Shown: piece by piece, positions 26,401 through 37,607 of the stretch
How the letters are laid out: each line of letters starts with the position of its first letter
Numbering within the stretch: position 1 is the stretch's first letter
Position numbers and translations under genes: made by a program
The notes under the pieces: generated by a model
Told to the model about the DNA's origin: nothing
Database searches by the model: none
The model's input: the letters and a program-made list of their open reading frames with translations, nothing else
From: Branchiostoma floridae
Taxonomy: Eukaryota > Chordata > Leptocardii > Amphioxiformes > Branchiostomatidae
DNA: 64,000 nt
Direction of reading: 5' to 3'
Assembly: GCF_000003815.2 (NCBI RefSeq)
Contig: NC_049980.1
Span: 13,934,638-13,998,637 of the forward strand

Positions 26401-28318
26401 AGGAAAGTTAATCTCAGCAATGGCAATGCTTATCAATGCAAAGTATGCAACTTTTATGTTACATTTTGTTGTTGTGTATATGATACAGAGATTGAACATT
26501 ATGTACAAAAGAATCAGATTGCAGCCGTAGTCTCCGTACCTGGAATCCCATGTTTTGTAAGGTTCTTGCACATCTTCTGGCACCCTTCTTAGCATCATCT
26601 TCACTGTAATTTTGTAAAGAAGAGAATGTAGACAGGAAAGTAATATATGTAATTGTACATTATTGGTGTATGAAATATGCAATAGCCCATAACTAGTAGG
26701 ATATGGACCACCTAGCAGAGGTGAAAGGCAGACCTTTCCAAAATGAAATCAATGAATTGACCTGAACCTAAGCATCAATACATGTGAAACCACCGGCACC
26801 CTTACACATTCCCAGAATCAAAATTGCGACCACAGTTGACAGACACTCTGATCACAAAATCTCCACTGAATTGTCAATTCCGCCAGATTGCAATCTCTGT
26901 AGAATTTGTATTGTACCATCATTGTTACATCTCTAGTATTCTAGTATATACATATATATATGTAACGCCAAGAATGTTACTATCATCCATCAGTTTGACT
27001 AACCTTCTGGCTCCTGTGCACACAATCTTGCCAGATGACCAGATGTTAGCTGTGCAGTATGGTCTTCTCAGCTTCATTGTGACTTTCTGGAACAACGTTA
27101 ACATTGTCACTTGAAGATGAAGATGTATTGGTAGAAGGACATGTGTAACAGAGGGGGGGTTTAAGTAGCGCCGAATTGGCTGAGCCTTTTCTAGCGTAGT
27201 GGTTACGCTACTGAGTTTGTAATCTGCTGACCCGGGTTCAATCCTGGGTGTCGGTATGTTTTTTTTCTTCTGTTCCTACTCACCCCTTTAATTTCTACAT
27301 TGGATCCCACACCGGGAATCGGACCTTGGCCGTCGCGGTGAGAGCGCCAAATCCTAACCACTAGACAATACAGTCTTTTATAGAGTCTTGTACATCATGA
27401 AGCACAGTTTAAGGAACGATACATTTGACACAAAGCCCTATTTCAGGGCATAAACAGGATTTAGTCTTGCTAAGTAAATTCCTTTACTTTCATGGTAGCT
27501 CTATCTTACAACAGGAGGAAAGTGGAGTTTTTGGTGGTATCACCTGAAACAATTCTGTTATACAAGCTGGGAGACATGGTCCCCTTGTAACGTATAATCA
27601 CATTGGAAAAGTCACCATGAAAACAAACCACTGCAACAGTTTCAAGATTTACAGTATGTCACTATGCTGACTAACCACCTTCAAGTTCAAGACTTCATCA
27701 GATAGGGATGAGGCTCAGAAATAATCAGTCAGATCTAGATGTAACATTGTTTTCATTTATTTCAGCCTCCACAAACCACATTATTATTCAGGTTCTTTCA
27801 TGGGTATCCAAAGCCACCTATTTAGAACTTGCTAAAAAATGCTACAAGAATCCGAGGACGTTATAACGTCATTGAAGAATCATAATGTAAGCCATAAACT
27901 TCCATGACTCAGTATCTGATTCATGATAATTGCTATCATCACATTCACACCAATCCATTGTTTTGCTAACCCTAGGACCCCCTTCCCCTTATTGTTTCTA
28001 AGCGCTTTCTATTAGACACGTGATGTTATCAATAGATACGTGAAAACATTTTATCAAATAGTAACTTTTGTCAACAGCCCCTACAAAAAAACGTAACCAA
28101 CCCCTCGCACTCACCCCCAGCTCCCGTTTGTAGATAACGTTGGCCCCGTTTAAAGCTATCATCCTCAGGTTCAAGTGGCACCTCGCCCTAAAGCTGCACA
28201 CCACGTTGGCGATGTCAATGTCTAGGCTAGTTTGTTCCTGTGCAGGCGGCTCCCCTGGAACTGAGTTTTTGTTGCCGATATCCTGGCAAATATCTGGTGA
28301 GGCCGCAGCGACAGCCAT
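23485..28318 (-). CDS. TBPL1: TATA box-binding protein-like 1 (TRF2/TLF)
   Basis: Core promoter factor related to TBP; the family binds TFIIA and TFIIB and serves TATA-less promoters. Exons in transcript order: 28318-28115, 27086-27004, 26603-26540, 26296-26193, 25678-25584, 23654-23485. Phases agree and give 239 residues. Recognisable blocks include NVVCSFRARCHLNLR, GANVIYKRELG, ANIWSSGKIVCTGA, EDDAKKGARR, FKVVNVLGICAMPF, SYEPELHP and IFSTGSITCTG. These are the two TBP-type repeats of vertebrate TBPL1 (186 residues). The N-terminus has about 33 extra residues, and after IEHIYPLVHEF there is a tail ending in a run of Asp, Glu and Ser. The start ATG at 28318 is the first in frame with the conserved core. 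I am very sure of the family. Confidence 0.95.
24075..25180. mobile_element. non-autonomous inverted-repeat element in TBPL1 intron
   Basis: A 1.1-kb repeat lies in the intron between exons 25678-25584 and 23654-23485. Its left end has TACCTCCATGAAA and its right end the inverse TTTCATGGAGGTA, followed by TGAGGTCGCCGAACTCTAG. A 60-bp unit at the left (24091-24150) is repeated at 24151-24206 and includes TCTGTCTGTGTG. The interior repeats the phrases GATAACTCAAGAA and AATTTGCATAATTAATG. I see no protein code. Exact ends and target duplication are uncertain. Confidence 0.65.
27165..27375. repeat. two opposed tRNA-like sequences (SINE heads or tRNA pseudogenes)
   Basis: On the plus strand (about 27170-27250) there is a good A box TAGCGTAGTGG and B box GGTTCAATCC, followed by a T run. 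On the minus strand (about 27372-27296) there is a tRNA-Glu-like stretch, GTCTAGTGGTTAGGATTTGG then GCGCTCTCACCGC, anticodon CTC, and CCGATTCCCGG. The minus copy cannot pair its acceptor stem and its T stem is damaged, so it is a pseudogene or SINE part. Both lie in TBPL1 intron 1. Confidence 0.6.
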
Positions 28319-28720
28319 CCTCGGAGGTTCGAACGACGGTTTGTTGTTGTCAAAGCGGAGTGAAGCTTCCCAGGGCGAAAAAATGCAGCGCGAAAAGCTT
28401 CAAATATTGGAGGGAAAGTTTGACTGAATGTTGTCTGTTTATATATATTCAAATGAGATGGTGTGTCGGGAAACTCAATGAGAAAACACAGTGATTCGAG
28501 AAAAGAACGACCTGAAAACTGTCCTATTCCGCCATGTTGGGTGACAACTTTGACCCGACACACGAGAACTGCCGAAGCGAGATCGTTATTCTCCGCCACC
28601 AATCAGAGAAGGGGATTTCCCCCTTCGGTTAAAATCGGTCAAGCACGATTGTTCCCGAATAAGGATATGGGGGGAAAGCACAGCTGATTGGTCAGCGCAT
28701 GAATGCTCTCTCTTCCAGTC
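28319..28720 (-). promoter_or_regulatory. TBPL1: TBPL1 promoter and 5' UTR
   Basis: GC-richer sequence upstream of the TBPL1 start holds a YY1-type CCGCCATGTTGG (28529-28540) and CCAAT-type motifs near 28599 (CCAATCAG, plus) and 28686 (ATTGG, i.e. CCAAT on minus). No TATA box is obvious. The transcription start is not resolved. Confidence 0.5.
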
Positions 28721-29620
28721 TAAGCAGATGTTGTGATTCAAGAAGTACGTTTCCGAAGTGACCCTAAGTGTTTGGTTTCCTTGCGCCAAGTGTTAACGTT
28801 ACCTGCCTTTAAAGATACTTTATAGTTTAAATAAAGAAAATAACAGACGTTTTGGCCGTATTTGGTTTATCATTTATATAAACGGCGATATCACAAGATT
28901 TCTAAAATTTATTCCGTGTCATGATACTGTTAACGCGTTTAAAACGAGGTTGGACTTATGTTGGACTTATGTTGGAGTAAGAAGAGATACCACGATCGTC
29001 AGGAGGGTGACTACACAGGCGCAGCCTACTTCACCTAGACATCATCAAGGTATCATCAAGGTATGATTGACATCGATGACAATGAACATCACGCAGGTAA
29101 ACTGAATAATTTCAAACCATTGACCGTGTATGAAAACCCTCCATCTGAAATATTTCGTACAGCGAATGTAGCCCGGTCAGGACCAGAATCTGTCTTAAAT
29201 TTCCCGGGCAGATCTTTGGCTGACAGTTCCTGACTGAGATCATTAAACTTGAGCAACGCTAGATAAGCTGTTAAACACATTTGATTAAGGGGCCTTCGTA
29301 TTAGTTTTCAGCATGTCACAATAAAGGACATTTGGTTCGGTGACAGTATTTGATACCCCTCCAATAAGAAGTCGTCTGGGTGCCATCAGTAACTTTCAGA
29401 ATGTGTTAAATCCCTGAGATTGAGAAATAAACCCCCGGTGATTTTCGATCGTCAAAATCATTATTTTCCTTCCCCTCGTGGCTGCGCGGGGACGACTTTA
29501 CGGAGGGTCAACCCCAGATGTCGTGCCAAATTCAAAGTCAATGTCAGGTTGCCAGTATAATTATAATTATAATTTTGGATTCAGGATAATATTATTTGTA
29601 GAAAAAGAGCACTTTCATCT
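28721..29620. other. intergenic, TBPL1 5' flank to LRR-Ig 3' end
   Basis: No gene, clear repeat or RNA was recognised in this 900-bp gap. Short reading frames show no domain. An AT dinucleotide-like TATAATTATAATTATAAT run lies near 29555. Confidence 0.5.
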
Positions 29621-29942
29621 GGTTGACCCCTCCTTTATTTCTTTATTTCGGATTAGTGATTATGTCATTCAACGGGATAAAAAAACATAGCTTGAAAGTT
29701 CATTTGTGTTAGTTTCAATCATTCTGAGGCAGGATTGTAATTTCCGTGTACATACCCACATTTTCGATATCCAAACATAGCCAACTCCAGTCTTAATTAT
29801 TACTTAACGGAGACAGGGGAGCCACGTTTTTGCAACTTATGATCCAAATAAGTAAGTTCATTTTTTGTGTTAGACATATTGCAGTTAAAATTTGCTTCAG
29901 GGTGGGGAAAAGTCCACTGGGGCCAGATGCCCACGGACTTCA
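29621..29942 (-). other. 3' UTR of the LRR-Ig gene
   Basis: Two minus-strand AATAAA signals (TTTATT at 29634-29639 and 29642-29647) lie about 300 bp past the stop codon. That makes a short 3' UTR likely. Confidence 0.5.
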
Positions 29943-32900
29943 CTACTGGTTGCCAGTGACAGTCAAATGCACAGTAGCCTGATCCTTTCCCATGAAGTTG
30001 GCGGCTAGACAGGTGTAGGTCCCAGACTTTGCTGAAGTCGCCGTCGCTATGACCAACGCCCCGTCATCTGACACGGAGATACCTGGGGCGTCAGAATCTT
30101 CGCTGAGCTTCGTGCCGGTAGGGGTGGTCCAGATGATGGCTGCGACAGGGCAACATGTGACCTGTGGGAACAGGTTTCACACATCATAGGTACAATCGGA
30201 TCGGAGGGAATGGGGTCTATTAGCTATAGCGATTTTAGATCATATTAACTATAGGCTACAGCGTTAGATTTTTTTTATAGATAACTTCAGCGGGCGCTTT
30301 GATTTTCGCCTAATTTCGAAAAAAAAATGGTTCCTCTTTTTGTACATAAAAAGAGGAAATATTTCTTGACCTTGATTGTACTTGAAGAAGTGACACTTGT
30401 GATGGCCAAGAGTGTAGCTGTAATAGTGAAACCAGTTCTTGGGTTGTAGAAGTGGCATACATTGTAAGTGTGCACGTGGTAGCATTGAGCAAACTTAGTA
30501 GGATACTATAGGCTATCACATTCTGAGTGTCACTTTTTTGCACTTCTTGAATACAGGAATAAACTACACCTTTTGAAATTCTTGTTAAAACCTTTATAGT
30601 CCCTATATAAAAAATCCCTTTAAACTGATCTTTTTTTCACGCTCTCGCATTTAATGCATTTGGTGTCCGAAGAGGATGTCACCCATTAGGTTTACTTCCA
30701 ATGGTCTTAAATATAAACAAAATGACGAGTAGGATGACATCTTTTCCCAACATCGTTTACTTCACGGGAAAAAGATCGATGATTGAACAATGCTGTATCC
30801 TGGCTTTACGATTTACACAAAACAACGATAATGACAACATCACAAGACTGATACCGAACGTACGGTACATTTCAGCACGGCCCTGTGGCCTACCGTGACC
30901 ACAGTGGTGCTGCCCGCGGTGCTGATGTTAGGAGAAGAGAGATGGGGACAGTCACATGTCAGCTGGTCCACAGGCACGTCCCTTAGCGCTGTTCCGTGTA
31001 GACGTGGTGGCGTGTCGCAAGTAAGAGTCTGTATGTTCTGTAACAAAATGGGTTTACTCACTTAACAGACTACCGACACACGAGAAAATTATATCTGGCA
31101 AAATTAATAAGGGTACAAAACATTGTTTTCACTATTACAATTCAGACTATATCCATTCAGACTAAAGTTGTACGCTATCCTGGTTAAAAATAGAATAAGT
31201 AAAATGTTTTACCGAAGCGGACTGCAGCCATTTTGAGTAATCACGCATTTGGCAGTCGCACCTCCAGGGGTTGTCATCCAGTAGGAGGATTTCCGAGGGA
31301 TCGCCATAGAACGTCAGTGGGGCAAAGATGAGCCCAGGGAGGTAGTTCAGACTGTTGTTGTTTAGAGTCAGAGACTTGACGCCCTGGGAGCTGTTGAATG
31401 CAGATTCATCTAAATTCACAAATACAAAATTCAGTAATTATCTGGTCTTCACGCTATACGGTATAGCTAAACGGACTTCGAGATTTAAAAAATGGACATA
31501 TCTGCCTTTTTTGGCTTTTTTTTCTTGTGATGATGAGGCTTATACATTGATAAAACATCTATATCTAATGCTGCTTTTGATGTATACAAAATCAGTGGCA
31601 ATGATTCATCTTTTCACTGCAAGTGGAAGGTATTTTCTGAATAAACTTACAAAGTTTCAAAACATTGCTGGTCGTAAGGGCCTATGATTAAAGGTAACAT
31701 CAAGGTGAAAAGAAACAATCATTATCGATGACGTCCTGTGTACGTACGTGTTTTTCACCAATAGCAGGAAATACATGTTTCATTCATCGTGCGAGCAGTG
31801 ACGGTGACTCAAGTCGAGTTCTATGGTTTATCTGATGCCTATTTATGATCTTATAACCCTGTTGAGTCAATCTTTCAACGTACCTATCAGACGGAGCTTG
31901 GTATTTTCCAGACCAACGTGAAAGAGTCCATGCTTGAACGCATCAGGTCCGATGTACACGAGCGGATTTCCGGACAGTTCTAACATGAAGATATCCAGGG
32001 CCATCAGAGCCTCCGCTGGTAACCACGTCAGTTTGTTGTCACTGCAGATGGTAGGCATTTATTGATAATCTCCAGTGTACGGATATATGATAGCGTAATG
32101 CTTTTGCACCGATTAACTGAAGAAACAAACTCAAATGGAAGCGTGTCCCCGATAGCGTTATTTCCTCATAAGCCGCCTGATAGAGTCCATTCGACACCGT
32201 ACCGAGCAATTGATGTACTTCAATGTACTCCGATGAAATTCAAGTACAATTAAAATATTTTTTCTAAAAATACTTTCCATTATGTACGAGGGTGAGTCAG
32301 AAAGTAATGCAAGTGGTTTCATAACAGAGTGGTTCTTTGATCGAATGAGTTGAAATTTGGCACAAAGGTTAAGACATATCTCCTCTTGAGATTAGAATAT
32401 CTAAATTTGTTGCTCATTATTTTATGAGGGACTGAGCTGCTTGTAAGGTGACCACACCCTTGGTATCCCGTCAGAAGAAAAGTGAGGTCCAATTAACGTA
32501 CAATTAAGAATTTCCCTAAACCAATTTTTGCTACTGTAGGAGACTAAGCCTGCACATGTAATAAGCTGTATTTCTCTATAAACTACATGCTTAATTTCAA
32601 CTCTGAAATCCGAGCAGTTTTTCTTTTTTCGTTGCTGGTGTAGAGTGAGGTATACGCGGTCGCCAGGGTCATGAGATCTGCGGTGTTATTATTAAAACTT
32701 TCTGTAGCCTTCTTTTCTATTCACAAAGAGAAATGAAACTTAGCACACATTTTGGCCTTTAAACAGTTAATACTTGTGTAAAGTTTCGTTTCTTTTGGTT
32801 AATGGAAAAGTAGTCTTTTAACCAACAATTCAAGAATTCGTGTATAAATCTAACAGCTCTATAACACAACTTACTGCATCCTAGCAGCTGTAAAGAAAGA

Positions 32901-33289
32901 ACCATTACGAGTTTAGAGATGAAAATTAACACGCAACCTATAGAGACATTTGGTATTATACATTTATGATTTCAACCTCCTAGAGTGATTTTCAAGGGGT
33001 CAGATTTAGAGGAATTCATAGTCTGACAAGCTACCAAGGGTGTGTTCATCTTGAAATCAACTCAGTTGCTCATAAAATGATAAAGACCAAATTTAAAACA
33101 TTCAATCTCAAGAGAACATATATGTCTACCTTTATGCCAAGTTTCAACTAAATTGATCAAAAAACGAGACTGTTATGAAACAACTTGCATTACTTTCTGA
33201 CTCACCCTCGTATGATGTTCCAATCATGAACTCAATGACTAAAGCTTCTTCAGTGCTATGAGCACATGTGCCTTTTTTTCTTTGCACTG

Positions 33290-33337
<48 letters not shown>

Positions 33338-35872
33338 AACACATATAATACATACCTCAGATCTAGCGTGAATAAGTACGTGTGATGACCAAAGTCCTTG
33401 GGCCCAATAGTTGAGATGTTGTTCCCAGAGAGATTGAGGTCGGTAATATTGCCTATGTGATCTATTGCGTCTGTGGGGACCCGTCTTAACCTGTTGTTCG
33501 TGAGGCTCAGTGTTCCCAACTTTACACTACCCAGTCCGGCGAACACACCAGGCGTTATGATACCCGCCTCTGAGAAACACTTAATACCCGACAGGGAAAG
33601 TTGCTGAATGTTCGTAAGGCTTGAAAACTGACCTTCCTTGAAAGATTCTACCGGGTTGTAGGACATATCAAGGTCAACGATACCCGAAGGAAGAGGCGGT
33701 ATTTCCGCAAACAAATTTTGCTGAAAGTGTAAAGTTTTCAGACCTGGCGGAAGAAAGACGTCCATTCTTTTGAGGTTATTCTTGTTCAGTATAATTTCCT
33801 GCAAGTCTGGAAGGTTTTTAAATGCGTTCTGTGACACTGCACTAATTTGGTTGCTGGAGAGATCTACCATCCGTAATTTAGCACACCCGGCAAAATCGCT
33901 GTCTGATACTTGCGTTAGTTTGTTGTTAACTGCGGACAAGACGTCAAGATTCTCCAGATTATGTAGCATACTACCTATCGCTGAAATGTAATTGTTGTCC
34001 AGGCTGAGTAGTGTCAAACTTGTGAATGCCCTGAACGCGGTGGGGTCGATGGAGGAGATGTTGTTGTTCCCGAGCATGACGTGTTTGGCACCTTGGGGAC
34101 CCTGGAAGACGCCGTCTTTGATGACTCCGATGTTATTATTACTGAGATCGAAGACATCAGAATTTGCAAGATTGGTGAAGGCTCCTGATTGGATTGACAT
34201 GATCTTATTCTTCTGCAGGTCCACAACCTGAAAAAATGTATTTGAGATCTATGAAATGATTTGGCTTGAAGATAAATATCATTTCAACAATGCAATTGCT
34301 TGCTCCTTTATCCTGCTTGGCTTCCTACTGTTTGATGCTAGTGCCCTCTGACTTGATTATATGGAAGACATCTGCATGTGCATCAATTTTCGTCCGTTTC
34401 CCAACAAAGATGTTTATTTATGTAAAGATCGATAATATTTACCTACTTTGGCCTAGGATGGTATTTGAGTCTACAACCAGTCTGAACTGAGTCAGGAAAT
34501 AGCGAGAGGGCCGCAGAAATTGTGATTGTCTGTACCTATAGTCTGGTCCAACATCCCACCAAAGCTGAAAAGTGTAAAGGCACGCTGAAGAATCCTTACG
34601 TTTTCTCCAGACTGTGATACCCAGAGATTGTTACATGCTGTGCTGTGTAAATAAGGCTTGGGAAAAGGCCTCATACGCTGTGTGTAAGGTGTTTAACGCC
34701 AAGAGCAAGCTTGTTCACTTGTGTGTGGATGGTGTTCAGCACCAAGGACAGATATGTTCGCTAGCGCGCTAAGGGATGTTTGGTGTATAACGACAGGAAC
34801 AAGATTTTTTGACATTGAATGAATGCAAGAATAACTCTATACACCGCGGTGATTGTAAGCAAAAAAAGCATAAATTTTCACTTGACTTACCTGAAGATTT
34901 GGCCGAGAGGAGAAGACACCGGCGGTGATGTGAGCGATGCTGTTCAGACTGAGGTGCACCTCCTGCAGTTTGTCGAGCCCACGGAAGACTCCAGCGGATA
35001 ACTCCGAGATTTTATTGTTTCCTGCCTCCAAGTCCACCAGGGCGGGAGTGTCGTCGAACACCCCGACTTCGATCGTCTGCAGTCGGTTTCCGGACAGGTA
35101 CAGAGTCCTCAGGAGAGGAAGATCCCTAAGGTCGCCCTTTCTGACAACAGCGAGCTTTGTACCTATGCATATGATTGAAGGAAGAAGGAACTTGATGATA
35201 GCGAAATGATAAGAAGATCATCGATTGCTGATGATGTAATCTGCCTCTCTGTTGCATTTTGTCGGTACCTTCTCTCTTCCCTCATGACCTCAATGAAAAG
35301 CGGTCGATTTGAGCTTTCATGGATGGATAAATGTTGAAAACATTTTTTTTGCGAATTTCTTGTTTTATTCATTATGATGATGACGTAATCAATCAATCAA
35401 ACAAGCAAACAAAATGATCATTTCGGTAATTCTCTGTATGCATTTTGCTGCCAGTATTCGGGACCAACTTTGGGCCTGGGCTAACTGCCAAACTTCCCAT
35501 TATGCCAGTATCCGGTCCGTCTTCCAACTCACATCTTGTCACTCTACATCATTCAAGTACACTACGAACACACATGGTGACACCAAAACAAACAAGCACA
35601 CACACACCGAATACACGCCTCCGGATCCGTTTTCACGGAGATAACAAGAGACAATCATTTTACTACAGATAGATATCTGTGTGTGGCTAACCTTGCATCT
35701 GGAGAAGCGTGGTGTTACCCGGGATACCCTGTGGAATATGGTCTAGGTCAGGTGCATTGCAGTATACGGTGGGAACATCCTTGAAGCACTGACATCCCTC
35801 GGGACATGCACGTGTGGACAGCACCACGACAACGACAATGACGGAAATGGCGAGAACCCAACTCTGAGTCAT
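29943..35872 (-). CDS. secreted leucine-rich-repeat protein with one Ig domain
   Basis: Exons in transcript order: 35872-35692, 35162-34891, 34227-33356, 32041-31884, 31409-31213, 31037-30864, 30161-29943. Phases agree and give 690 residues. A signal peptide (about 1-22) is followed by a cysteine-rich LRR N-cap (CPEGCQCF; TVYCNAP). About 16-18 LRRs follow with consensus LxxLxLxxNxIxxI; exon three alone codes about 290 residues of them. An LRR C-cap (NPWRCDC, LTCD, LTCDC) lies at about 541-595 and one Ig domain at about 600-690 (LKCT; SGTYTCLAANFMG). The chain ends soon after the last Ig strand, with no transmembrane segment or GPI signal, so it should be secreted. It resembles LRRIG-type proteins; no one-to-one vertebrate orthologue is obvious. 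Ligand and role are unknown. Confidence 0.88.
32285..33212. mobile_element. mariner-like MITE, TA target duplication (copy 1)
   Basis: The element at 32287-33210 (924 bp) has long inverted ends that start CGAGGGTGAGTCAGAAAGTA and continue through AATGCAAG and TTTCATAACAG with one mismatch. It is flanked by TA on both sides, as in the Tc1/mariner superfamily. Weaker inverted similarity extends about 200 bp inward. No transposase frame is visible, so it is non-autonomous. It lies in an intron of the LRR-Ig gene. Confidence 0.85.
33289..33334. repeat. (CA)n microsatellite
   Basis: A pure CA run of about 42 bp lies in the LRR-Ig intron, just beyond the donor of exon 34227-33356. Reading through this donor yields an artificial Val-Cys repeat, so it is not coding. 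Confidence 0.95.
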
Positions 35873-36560
35873 GGCTGAACGTGAACAAGATAAACTGCGT
35901 CTGGTTAATTAAGAGTCAATGAGCCCTATATGATGTACATATTGTATGCATCATTTTAGTGGCAGCACTTTTGACTGACATTTAATGGCCAAGGAATTTG
36001 TTATTTTAGAATGATAAAGCATAAACACCTTTAAATGTAGTCAGCTCACCTTAAATTTTGTGACTTGCCGTGGTATTTCTATAAAGGCAGGTAAAAACAC
36101 AGACCGCCGTGCATCTGGTAAACTTTGTACTATCTCATAAACTTTGTACTTACTGGCCCCGAGTTGACCTGTGGCTTATAATGAGGACAGCATTTAAAAT
36201 TAATGCGCGGCAGGTACAAAATACAATCCAGCAGGTATTCGACCACTGCTGTTTTTAGCTTTTTGTAATCTGGATTCAATTCACTCAAGGAATTTTTTTA
36301 TCAACTTGCATTTCCCTAGTTTCCCAGCGTTACTTTCCTACTCTCCCGAGCTACTTTCACGATTGATAATGATAGTTTTCCAGGAATACCAATATCTAAA
36401 TGTAATACCATAGTTTTCCTAATTTCGCTTATTCCCCTACAGCTATTCCCCTAGTTTCCTACGTTTCCCTTAACTCCATAGTTTCCAAAAATGGAAAACT
36501 GACAGTGAAACATTTGCTGAGTACTTCCAATTTACAATTTTAGTGCGTCATGACGTGCAG
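35873..36560. other. intergenic between LRR-Ig 5' end and syntaxin promoter
   Basis: These head-to-head genes are separated by about 0.7 kb between the LRR-Ig start codon and the syntaxin promoter. No gene was seen in it. Several CCTA- and TTTCC-rich words repeat around 36310-36490. Confidence 0.5.
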
Positions 36561-36655
36561 TTATATGGTATGTACTAGATGGCGCTCCCTCGCTGATTAC
36601 GTCATCAAGTCATATGACCTAAATTCAACCAAAGATGGCGGTCTGTGAATTTTAG
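36561..36655 (+). promoter_or_regulatory. syntaxin promoter and non-coding first exon
   Basis: A CTCF-like GTACTAGATGGCGC (36572-36585), a CRE-like TTACGTCA (36597-36604) and a YY1-type AAGATGGCGG (36632-36641) lie together. A probable non-coding exon ends at 36655 (TTTAG|GTGAGT). The next exon (37492) carries the start codon. Confidence 0.55.
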
Positions 36656-37607
36656 GTGAGTCACATTTTCGCAAAATCTGGCTTTTTTCGCCACAATAAT
36701 ATAGATATGTACATCTATCAAGGCGTATAGACCTTAAAAGTATCCTCTGTAAATGACATTGGAAGTTAAATGTAAAGATGTTGAGCAAACCGTGGAATGT
36801 TCCTCTATATCGAAAGGCCTTTAGCTTGTCTTGACAAGCCGGTGATCAAAATTTTTGGGGGGAGGGTAACGTTAAAGTAACACTACATCCAACATTTCAA
36901 TATGATCATAAATAACATCTGAATCATCATGATTACATTAATCTTATAGTCAGCCCGTTTTACAGAAAATATTCTGATAAACCGAAGTCTATGCCTTGCA
37001 TTTTTGGAGTGGCGGGTGGGCTTACAACAGGAACAGGAAATTTGTGTCTAGCCTAGTAGGTTCATTTCTCCTTTCAAATCGCCCTGACACAGGTAGTTGA
37101 AGTGATGATAATTTCTTCCTGGCAAAGCTGTTATTGAGGCTGAAAGATACTCATTGAGACTTAGTTGTTGTCATAATCTTGTGGGTACTGTTTAGATGGC
37201 CATAGAACTATTACAGGAAGGTCAAGTCATATCATAAGAAACTGGAACCTCTGCTTGCAGAATACAGTTCCTGGAGACATGACTCTGAATATGTTTGTGT
37301 CATGTGTATGGTGGCCAAGACGTAAAAAGCCTGCGTACAGAAGTATTGAAGATGATTTTCATTGTCAAGTTCTCATTATCATATTATCATATGATGATAT
37401 ATTACAATATTTTTGTTATGTTTCCTAATTTTAATTGGGATAAATGTGACACTCTTAATGATATCTACTATGACATGATATCAAATTTCAGGACCAAAGG
37501 AAGAACATAACCATAGAGGAGAGACATTTCACAGCAGCTTATTTGGGACAGCGAGATAATACTTGTTGACATTCGGAGACCACTTCCTGTGCAGAAATCA
37601 GTTCACC

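Noticed and set aside
27296-27372. Working tRNA-Glu gene
   Set aside because: The 5' acceptor half does not pair with the 3' half and the T stem is damaged.
33256-33355. LRR frame running on into a Val-Cys repeat
   Set aside because: This is read-through of a donor at 33355 into a CA microsatellite; splicing to 32041 restores the LRR pattern.
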